A stretch of 14,190 bases of DNA, from the NCBI GenBank assembly GCA_001873285.1, contig MNYV01000145.1, positions 1 to 14,190 on the forward strand, read 5' to 3'. A model generated the notes under the pieces. That model searched no databases, was not told the DNA's origin, and saw nothing but the letters and a program-made list of their open reading frames with translations. The translations under genes and the position numbers were made by a program. Below are positions 6,770-11,570 of this stretch, one piece after another. The first letter of the stretch is position 1. The number at the start of each line of letters is the position of its first letter. This stretch comes from Nitrospirae bacterium CG2_30_53_67 (lineage in GTDB: Bacteria; CG2-30-53-67).

Positions 6770-6797
6770 AATATACTACAATACTTAGTGATGTCAA
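6770..6797 (-). promoter_or_regulatory. Sigma-70 promoter of the long nrdJ
   Basis: On the minus strand, TTGACA (6792-6797, perfect -35) and TATATT (6770-6775, -10) are separated by 16 bp. The predicted start is near 6762, which leaves a leader of about 100 nt. The spacer is exactly NrdR-like box 1, so a bound repressor would block RNA polymerase. The leader is too short for a cobalamin riboswitch. Confidence 0.7.
6776..6791 (-). promoter_or_regulatory. Candidate NrdR box 1
   Basis: On the minus strand TCACTAAGTATTGTAG fits the NrdR consensus core CwAtATaTwG at 8 of 10 positions. It fills the whole spacer between the -35 and -10 elements. NrdR is the dATP/ATP-sensing zinc-finger repressor of bacterial ribonucleotide reductase genes. 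No nrdR gene lies in this window. Confidence 0.5.
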
Positions 6798-6866
6798 GAA
6801 AAAAGTGGGGTGTGAAAACAGAAAAAATTGGGGCCGGTGAAAGGTCGCCGGTCATGGGTCAGTCAA

Positions 6867-6964
6867 TGGCGGGAGGGGGCGGGAATCGAACCCACCAGGC
6901 GGGGTATTAAGCCGCCCCACCGGATTTGAAGTCCGGGCCGGACACCAGCACCGAATCCCCTCCC
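6867..6964 (-). tRNA. selC: Selenocysteine tRNA (tRNA-Sec, anticodon UCA)
   Basis: This tRNA inserts selenocysteine at recoded UGA codons, working with SelA, SelB and SelD. The 98-nt span on the minus strand includes an encoded CCA (6867-6869) and the discriminator G. The acceptor stem is 8 bp (GGGAGGGG, 6957-6964, with its complement at 6871-6878), and together with the 5-bp T stem it gives the bacterial 8+5 architecture. The anticodon loop CTTCAAA (6925-6931) holds TCA (6927-6929) on the stem CCGGA/TCCGG. A long variable arm follows, with GGCGG pairing to CCGCC. The T loop is TTCGATT. No selenoprotein with an in-frame TGA is evident in the window, so the partner genes lie elsewhere. Confidence 0.95.
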
Positions 6965-6973
6965 GTAAAATCA

Positions 6974-7022
6974 AACTCTAAACTCTAATATCTAAACTCT
7001 AAACAAAATCAAAATTCCAAAC
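6974..7022. repeat. AT-rich repeat, downstream arm around the four-helix-bundle gene
   Basis: This tract of CTCTAAA-type units contains TCTAAACTCTAAACAA (6991-7006), an exact reverse complement of 7426-7441. It also contains a 17-mer at 7006-7022 that matches the reverse complement of 7395-7411 with one mismatch. The gene at 7060 lies between the arms, so the unit looks like an inserted intervening-sequence-type element. Confidence 0.65.
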
Positions 7023-7059
7023 ACAAATGTTCCAAACCATTCTGAACTTTTTGCCTTCT

Positions 7060-7497
7060 CTACTTTGTTTTTTCCAGGATGGCTCCAAAAATCTTCATAA
7101 GCTCGGTGGCTTCCTGAATTAGATAGTGATTTGTTTTCTCAGTTTCTTTATTACAATCGACAAGTTTTAACCAATAACGAGTCTCTTTTGCTTCCTTTCG
7201 GCAGATCTTCACCCTCATTATAAAATCTTTTTTACTTAATGACTCATTAGCCTCAATATAATTCGCTCCCACCGACCCTGCCGATCTCACCAATTGTTTT
7301 ATGACTTCATTATTGGTCAACGTCTTCGGCAATTCATTTACGAACTCAATAGTTCGCCTTGCATAATTCAGAGTCCGTTCCTCTAGATCATATCGTTTTG
7401 AATTTTGATTTTCTGTCATTCGATATTGTTTAGAGTTTAGAATTTCGTATTTAGGATTTGAACCCATATCAGTGAGAATATATATTTTCTCAATCAT
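7060..7497 (-). CDS. Four-helix-bundle protein (23S rRNA IVP family)
   Basis: This 145-residue protein has the typical family order: an N-terminal low-complexity lead-in, 'LEERTLNYARRTIEFVNELP' (about 38-57), the signature 'RSAGSVGANYIEAN' and 'KEAKETRYWLKLV' (about 100-112). The fold is a four-helix bundle that forms pentamers in studied relatives; its cellular role is unknown. The ATG at 7497 has AGGTG 7 nt upstream and lies 6 nt past the Nudix stop, so translation may be coupled. The family-typical start, however, is probably the ATG of 'MTENQNSKRYD' (residue 27). The first 26 codons are built largely from the flanking AT-rich repeat. That suggests the element landed behind the Nudix gene and borrowed its signals. 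Low GC, unlike its neighbours. Confidence 0.85.
   Translation of the reverse strand: MIEKIYILTDMGSNPKYEILNSKQYRMTENQNSKRYDLEERTLNYARRTIEFVNELPKTLTNNEVIKQLVRSAGSVGANYIEANESLSKKDFIMRVKICRKEAKETRYWLKLVDCNKETEKTNHYLIQEATELMKIFGAILEKTK
7395..7441. repeat. AT-rich repeat, upstream arm inside the four-helix-bundle gene
   Basis: This arm is the inverted partner of 6991-7022: 7426-7441 is an exact 16-nt reverse complement of 6991-7006, and 7395-7411 matches 7006-7022 at 16 of 17 positions. It encodes the N-terminal 'NSKQYRMTENQNSK' region, so one arm is translated. Confidence 0.65.
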
Positions 7498-7503
7498 GGG
7501 GAA

Positions 7504-8010
7504 TCACCTATGGCTTCTCAGAGACTCCTTATAATACCCGTATTCTTCTTCGAAGTTCGGAGTAAAGACCCCGGTCCCGATGCTCTTTTCGATCTCCTTC
7601 ATGTTCCAGAACCGGACCTCGGTGATCTCGACGGGATCAAATGCAATCTTTCCGCAGTACCGGCAGAGGTAGGTCCGCACATTCTCGGATTCGACCGGGT
7701 TTCTAAGCGGATAGGCGTAAAGAAACGAGAGGTCACGGCCCTCGATCCCCAGTTCCTCTTTCATCTCGCGGCAGACCGCAGTCTCGTAGTCCTCGCCGAT
7801 ATTCAGATGGCCGCCCACGGACGTGTCCCATTTACCGGGCTGGATATCCTTGGCCGGCGAGCGTTTCTGCAGCAGGATCCGTCCTTGTTCGTCGACCAGC
7901 AGGACATGGACAACCCGGTGCACGAGGGAGGGGTTCCCATGGCATTCGGACCGGAGGGCCTTGCCGACCACATGGTCCTTCTCATCGACAATTTCTAAAT
8001 ATTCTTCCAT
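7504..8010 (-). CDS. Nudix hydrolase (YfcD / IPP-isomerase-like)
   Basis: This 168-residue enzyme of the Nudix fold hydrolyses nucleoside-diphosphate-linked substrates or similar pyrophosphates. The Nudix box G-x5-E-x7-REUxEExGU is complete: G67, E73 and 'REMKEELGI' at 81-89. The N-terminus ('YLEIVDEKDHVVGKALR') and 'LLQKRSPAKDIQPGKWDTSV' resemble the YfcD and type 1 isopentenyl-diphosphate isomerase branch. The conserved Cys and Glu of the isomerase are not placed clearly enough to call it Idi. The start ATG (8010) lies 1 nt after the stop of the ferritin-like gene, so the two are surely co-transcribed. The actual substrate is unknown. A clean-up role for damaged nucleotides would fit the neighbouring reductases and MutS, but that is inference. 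Confidence 0.9.
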   Translation of the reverse strand: MEEYLEIVDEKDHVVGKALRSECHGNPSLVHRVVHVLLVDEQGRILLQKRSPAKDIQPGKWDTSVGGHLNIGEDYETAVCREMKEELGIEGRDLSFLYAYPLRNPVESENVRTYLCRYCGKIAFDPVEITEVRFWNMKEIEKSIGTGVFTPNFEEEYGYYKESLRSHR

Positions 8011-8011
8011 C

Positions 8012-8545
8012 TTACCGCTTCAAGACTTTCAGGAGGCTTTCCAATGTGCGCACGTGGCCCTTTTCAAACTCGACCAGATCTGAGAAGGCCTTCCGTGTTT
8101 CCGGATCTTGGGTCATCCGGACCATCTCGGAATAAAAGGCTACGGCGTCCTTTTCAAAATTTGAGGCGAGTTTCACGGCCTGGATCTCGTCATTGAGGTT
8201 GAGCGCCGCCTTCTCCGCATCCGGGCCCTCGGGGAAGATTCCTCCCTCCATATAACCCTCGAAATAGCGCTGCACAATCTCTTCAACGGCCGGGTCCGGA
8301 TACCCCTCGGAATTCGGGTCCGTGATCATGGATTCGATGTCCGAGACATGCTTCTGCTCTTCCTCGGCCATTTTCTCGAAGACCGTACGGGCCTGTTTTC
8401 CCGTGACCCGGTCTTTTATCCCATGATAAAACCGGAACCCCTGGCGCTCCAGGGCAACGGCGATCTTCTTGGCTTCATCCGTGTTAAAGGGTTTTCCTTC
8501 AAAAACGCTCAAAATATTTTTTTTGTTCATCGGCGGCTGCTCCAT
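8012..8545 (-). CDS. Ferritin-like / rubrerythrin-type diiron protein
   Basis: This protein of up to 177 residues has a four-helix bundle carrying the two diiron half-sites of rubrerythrins. The first half-site has E33 on 'ALERQGFRFYHGI' and ExxH at E63-H66 ('EEEQKHV'). The second has E131 on 'NFEKDAVAFYSEM' and ExxH at E161-H164 ('EFEKGHV'). There is no C-terminal rubredoxin domain, so it would need a separate electron donor if it is a peroxidase. Family members reduce peroxide or protect anaerobes from oxygen. Two starts are possible: the ATG at 8545 has no SD, while the ATG at 8530 (residue 6) has GGAG 9 nt upstream and may be the true one. It heads the ferritin-like/Nudix unit and has its own promoter, separated from the upstream nrdJ by a 165-bp palindrome. 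Confidence 0.85.
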   Translation of the reverse strand: MEQPPMNKKNILSVFEGKPFNTDEAKKIAVALERQGFRFYHGIKDRVTGKQARTVFEKMAEEEQKHVSDIESMITDPNSEGYPDPAVEEIVQRYFEGYMEGGIFPEGPDAEKAALNLNDEIQAVKLASNFEKDAVAFYSEMVRMTQDPETRKAFSDLVEFEKGHVRTLESLLKVLKR

Positions 8546-8569
8546 AGGTTGATTTTCAAATTAAAAAGG

Positions 8570-8599
8570 ATCTTATCAGAAGCCCCGGATCCGTTTCAA
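8570..8599 (-). promoter_or_regulatory. Probable promoter of the ferritin-like/Nudix unit
   Basis: On the minus strand, TTGAAA (8594-8599) and TAAGAT (8570-8575) are spaced by 18 bp, ending about 25 bp before the ATG at 8545. The match to sigma-70 is moderate. It implies that this unit can be expressed separately from the reductase gene upstream. Confidence 0.45.
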
Positions 8600-8640
8600 G
8601 CAAAATCCCGGAACCATCCTTCTGAATGTCCCCGGTCCTT

Positions 8641-8805
8641 AGTGGCCCTGTTCGTAAATACTGTGACGCACCGAGAGGGTTGTAGAGCGGTCTCATCAAG
8701 GCGCGCGACTGAGGCGTACCCCCTGTGGTACGGCGCAGGGAGCGATACGATGATGAGGCCGCTCTACAACACTCAAATGCCACCGTATTTACGAATAGGG
8801 CCACT
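8641..8805. repeat. 165-bp nested palindrome (MITE-like)
   Basis: Three concentric inverted repeats share one centre near 8723. The outer arms 8641-8661 and 8785-8805 are 21 nt with one mismatch (ends AGTGGCCCT / AGGGCCACT). The middle arms 8679-8698 and 8751-8770 are 20 nt with one mismatch (GTTGTAGAGCGG core). The inner GTACC/GGTAC pair lies at 8716-8731. The right end abuts the TGA of the short nrdJ. The non-coding, terminal-inverted-repeat structure fits a miniature transposable element, but I see no target-site duplication. As RNA it would be a huge hairpin at the end of the nrdJ transcript, possibly a terminator or stabiliser. Confidence 0.75.
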
Positions 8806-10568
8806 CAAATCCCGCAGACCCGGCAATAGCCGTTGAACTCCTGGTCCACGGAGACCAGGCTGCCGGGTTTTTGTTTCAAGAGGTTCAGGACCTGGGTCCC
8901 CTTGCTCCCGTACCGGTAAATGGTCACGCCTTTGCATTTGAGGGCGTGTGCCATGAGATAGATTTTTTTCACGTCATCGGCCGTGGCCTGTTCGGGCAGG
9001 TTCACGGTCTTGGACACGGCATTGTCCGTATAACGCTGAAACGCCGCCTGGATTTTGAGATGATCTTCCGGAGCGATGTCCATGGCGGTCTTGAAGAGGG
9101 CCCGGATCCCTTTGGGGACGGAGCGGACGTTCCGGATGCTCCCGATGCCCATGATCTCATCCCTGAGCCGAGGTGTCAGGACCTTTGCTGCCATCTCTTC
9201 GAATAGGGGATTGAACTCGATGAGGTCCCGCCCGTCGAGCACGTGCCGGACGAATGAGACCGCGAAGTGCGGCTCGATGCCGCTCGATGTCCCTGCGATG
9301 ATGCTGATGGTCCCGGTCGGGGCCACGGTAGTGACCGTGGCGTTGCGCAGTGGCGGGAACCCCCTTCCGGGATAAATGCTCCGTGAGAAGTTCGGGAAGG
9401 GGCCCCGCTCCCTTGCCAATTGTGCCGACACCTTCCTTGCTTCCGAGGTCACGTAGCGCATGAGTCTCCCGGCAAGGCGGAGCGCAATCTCCGAATCATA
9501 GGGGATCCCGAGCCTGATCAGCATATCGGCCCATCCCATCACGCCGAGACCGATCTTCCGGTTCGCGAGGGTCATTCTCTTGATTCTAAAGAAGGGGTAT
9601 CGGTTGAGGTCAATGATATTGTCAAGGAAACGGACGCCGATCCCGATGATTCTCTTGAGCTTCCTGTAATCAACCCGGCCGTTTTGAACCATATGTGAGA
9701 GGTTGATGGATCCCAGATTGCAGCTCTCGTAAGGGTAGAGAGGAAGTTCGCCGCAAGGGTTGGTCCCATCCATCTCCCCAAGGTCAGGGGTCGGGTTCTT
9801 CCGGTTCACCTCGTCGACGAAAAGGAGCCCCGGATCGCCGGTCTTCCACGCCATCCGGGCAATGAGGCCGAAGAGGTCAGGCGCATTCTCTTCTCTTTCG
9901 ATCCTGCCGGTCTTGGGGTTGATGAGGGGGATACTCTTTCCGCTCTTGACCGCCTTCATGAAACGGTCGGTCACGGCCACGGATATATTGAAATTCGTGA
10001 ATGCTTCCGGGTCCTCCTTGGCTTGGACAAAGGTCCGGATGTCCGGGTGGTCCACGCGGAGGATCCCCATGTTGGCCCCGCGTCTTCTCCCCCCCTGCTT
10101 GACCACCTCCGTGGCCTGGTCAAAGACCCGCATGAACGAGACCGGCCCCGAGGCTACCCCTCCGGTGGATTTGACCACACCCCCTTCGGGCCGTAACCTG
10201 GAAAAGGAGAAGCCCGTCCCCCCGCCGGACTGGTGGATCACGGCCATCTCCGAGACCGCCTTGAAGATCCCTCGGATTGAATCCGGCACCGGGAGCACAA
10301 AACAGGCGGCAAGCTGTCCGAGCCGGGTCCCGGCATTCATCAATGCAGGAGAGTTGGGAAGGAAATCGAGATCGGTCATGACCTCAAAGAAGTCCTGTTC
10401 GATCTCAGCCGGGTCTTTTCCTTTACTGTAGAGCCTTCCGGCCGCAGCCACATGACGGGCGACCCGGGCAAACATCTCTTCGGGTGTTTCACAGACCCTG
10501 CCTTGAGGATCCCGTTCAAGGTAACGCTGTTTCAGGATGATGCGTGAATTTTCTGAAAGGCTGATCAT
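8805..10568 (-). CDS. nrdJ: Adenosylcobalamin-dependent (class II) ribonucleotide reductase, short form
   Basis: This is a second, 587-residue class II reductase paralogous to the product of 4060-6660. All core residues are present: redox C89 ('LAACFV'), N270, radical C272 and E274 in NPCGE, and redox C283. 'HQSGGGTGFSFS' (112-123) and 'APTGTISII' are also present. The C-terminus ends 'YCRVCGI', a C582-x2-C585 redox pair that would re-reduce the active site. It lacks the N-terminal cone-like extension, the TSCPD domain and the zinc ribbon of the long form, so allosteric activity control is probably absent. The ATG at 10568 lies 6 nt after the thioesterase stop; the SD is weak, consistent with coupling. 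The stop TGA overlaps the end of the large palindrome. Whether it is an alternative housekeeping enzyme or a specialised copy is unknown. Confidence 0.93.
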   Translation of the reverse strand: MISLSENSRIILKQRYLERDPQGRVCETPEEMFARVARHVAAAGRLYSKGKDPAEIEQDFFEVMTDLDFLPNSPALMNAGTRLGQLAACFVLPVPDSIRGIFKAVSEMAVIHQSGGGTGFSFSRLRPEGGVVKSTGGVASGPVSFMRVFDQATEVVKQGGRRRGANMGILRVDHPDIRTFVQAKEDPEAFTNFNISVAVTDRFMKAVKSGKSIPLINPKTGRIEREENAPDLFGLIARMAWKTGDPGLLFVDEVNRKNPTPDLGEMDGTNPCGELPLYPYESCNLGSINLSHMVQNGRVDYRKLKRIIGIGVRFLDNIIDLNRYPFFRIKRMTLANRKIGLGVMGWADMLIRLGIPYDSEIALRLAGRLMRYVTSEARKVSAQLARERGPFPNFSRSIYPGRGFPPLRNATVTTVAPTGTISIIAGTSSGIEPHFAVSFVRHVLDGRDLIEFNPLFEEMAAKVLTPRLRDEIMGIGSIRNVRSVPKGIRALFKTAMDIAPEDHLKIQAAFQRYTDNAVSKTVNLPEQATADDVKKIYLMAHALKCKGVTIYRYGSKGTQVLNLLKQKPGSLVSVDQEFNGYCRVCGI

Positions 10569-10574
10569 GGGTGG

Positions 10575-10979
10575 TTATCTTTTCTCTTTTTTCGAGTCCT
10601 TCAGTGCCGTCAGGATCTCCTTCGGGATGCGGACCGGTTTTCCAGTCTTCCCGATGCAGGCCATACTCGTTGCGCCGGCCGCAATGGCCTGATGATCCTC
10701 TTCACGGGAGACTCGGTAGCCAAGGTCGAACCGCGCGCCCGACAGCGAAATGCATGCCGTCTCCACCAGGAGGAGGTCTCCATACCTGGCCGGCGAGAGA
10801 TAGTCCACCTCGGCATGGGTCACCACGAATAGGATGCCCTGATCCATCCATGTGTTCAGGTTCAATCCAAGATCAAGCAGAAACTCGGTCCGGGCCGCCT
10901 CGAAGAAGCGGAGGTAGTTGGCATAGTAGACCACGCCGCCCGCGTCCGTGTCCTTGTAATAAATCCTGGTCCTGTACAT
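10575..10979 (-). CDS. ybgC: YbgC/FadM-family acyl-CoA thioesterase
   Basis: This 134-residue single hotdog-fold (4HBT) protein hydrolyses acyl-CoA thioesters. The N-terminus has the family active-site segment 'YYKDTDAGGVVYYANYLRFF', with the catalytic aspartate at D12. The residue after 'VVY' is Tyr, where YbgC usually has His. 'AARTEFL' and 'TPAR'-like 'LSPARYGD' follow as in the family, and the length is normal. The ATG at 10979 has AGAGGG about 8 nt upstream. It is the first gene of a two-gene unit with the short nrdJ and has a consensus promoter. In many bacteria ybgC precedes the Tol-Pal genes; that context is absent here, so the gene symbol reflects family only. Confidence 0.88.
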   Translation of the reverse strand: MYRTRIYYKDTDAGGVVYYANYLRFFEAARTEFLLDLGLNLNTWMDQGILFVVTHAEVDYLSPARYGDLLLVETACISLSGARFDLGYRVSREEDHQAIAAGATSMACIGKTGKPVRIPKEILTALKDSKKEKR

Positions 10980-11009
10980 TTTCGAGCCCTCTTCCCGTCT
11001 GAATTCAAA

Positions 11010-11038
11010 ATCATATCAGGAGAGCAGCGGTTTGTAAA
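11010..11038 (-). promoter_or_regulatory. Sigma-70 promoter of the thioesterase-nrdJ unit
   Basis: On the minus strand, TTTACA (11033-11038) and TATGAT (11010-11015) are separated by exactly 17 bp. The predicted start near 11003 leaves a leader of about 25 nt, and the SD AGAGGG lies within it. The GGGCGCCC arm of the inverted-repeat element begins 8 bp upstream of the -35. No NrdR-like box is apparent. Confidence 0.7.
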
Positions 11039-11045
11039 GCTGGAA

Positions 11046-11285
11046 GGGCGCCCGGGGTCTGCGACAAATTTATGGGTACAAATCAGGGTTACATATGTTT
11101 GTCATTGTCCGGCCCCCCGATCGGGGGATCGGAGGGCATGCTTGACCGGACAATCCATGGTTCGACAAGCTCACCATGACAATTGTCACCCTGAGCCTGT
11201 CGAAGGGTGGATTCCCCGATCGAGTCGGGGAATGACGCTACCAGAGAAATATTTACCCATAAATTTGTCGCACACCCGGGCGCCC
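11046..11285. mobile_element. 240-bp unit with 32-33-bp inverted ends
   Basis: The end arms 11046-11078 and 11254-11285 are reverse complements over 32-33 nt, with one mismatch and one length difference (TACCCATAAATTTGTCGC is shared exactly, then GGGCGCCC at the tips). Between them lies a cluster of smaller hairpins, with no plausible gene. The form fits a non-autonomous miniature element, or an element invaded by REP-type repeats. No target duplication is evident, because the right tip is shared with the next inverted repeat. Confidence 0.6.
11104..11233. repeat. REP-like hairpin cluster ('HPEPVEGW' repeat)
   Basis: Four dyads lie in succession: ATTGTCCGG (11104-11112) with CCGGACAAT (11146-11154), enclosing CCCCCGATCGGGGG (11114-11127); TTCGACAAGCTCA (11161-11173) with TGAGCCTGTCGAA (11192-11204); and ATTCCCCGA (11211-11219) with TCGGGGAAT (11225-11233). 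The TTCGACAAGCTCA/CCTGTCGAAGG motif is a widespread extragenic repeat in bacterial genomes; read in one frame it gives HPEPVEGW. Such repeats act as stability elements or transposase-mobilised units. Confidence 0.7.
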
Positions 11286-11435
11286 CCGAAAACAGCGATA
11301 GGACTGTACAGAGATATCATAAGTCCATGCAGTGCAAGTGTTTCACTGATCACCAGGAATTCACCCAAAGCCGCAGAGGAAAGGTCTATTCTGACTATGT
11401 TAGGCGGGTCTATCGCTGTTTCGGGGGGGGCGCCC
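11278..11435. repeat. Second inverted repeat, 24-26-bp arms around 107 bp
   Basis: GGGCGCCCCCGAAAACAGCGATAG (11278-11301) is mirrored by 11410-11435, which differs only in the lengths of the C and A runs. The left tip GGGCGCCC (11278-11285) is also the right tip of the adjacent 240-bp unit, so the two structures share one arm. The 107-bp interior has no plausible gene. Confidence 0.6.
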
Positions 11436-11481
11436 CAAATTCCGAGATAGAAATTCTAAAATTGTACCCTCTTCCTCTTCA

Positions 11482-11510
11482 TTGACAAATCCGCCTCCAT
11501 ATTCTATGAT
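11482..11510 (+). promoter_or_regulatory. Consensus sigma-70 promoter of mutS
   Basis: TTGACA (11482-11487) and TATGAT (11505-11510) are separated by 17 bp: a perfect -35 and a five-of-six -10. Transcription should start near 11517, about 54 nt before the GTG. Confidence 0.8.
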
Positions 11511-11520
11511 CATCCAGCCA

Positions 11521-11554
11521 TCAAGAAAAAAAGACAGCGCCCATTTTTTCTTGA
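11521..11554 (+). promoter_or_regulatory. Leader hairpin before the mutS ribosome site
   Basis: TCAAGAAAAAA (11521-11531) and TTTTTTCTTGA (11544-11554) form a perfect 11-bp stem with a 12-nt loop. It begins close to the predicted start of transcription and ends 5 nt before the SD GGAG (11560-11563). An AT-rich stem here could stabilise the message or modulate initiation. Confidence 0.5.
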
Positions 11555-11570
11555 TATTTGGAGATCTCTT

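Noticed and set aside
3379-7497. Diversity-generating retroelement, because the four-helix-bundle proteins resemble Avd
   Set aside because: No reverse transcriptase, template repeat or variable C-type-lectin gene is present in the window.
8556-8804. Minus-strand frame of 82 residues
   Set aside because: It lies almost wholly inside the 165-bp palindrome, so it is a by-product of the repeat.
8805-8807. TGA of the short nrdJ as a possible selenocysteine codon, given selC and the hairpin that follows
   Set aside because: The protein already ends with the expected CxxC redox tail, and the downstream reading is only palindrome sequence with no conserved protein; a SECIS of this size is not expected.
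11142-11450. Plus-strand frame reading HPEPVEGW
   Set aside because: This is the well-known translation of an extragenic REP-type repeat and crosses both inverted-repeat structures.
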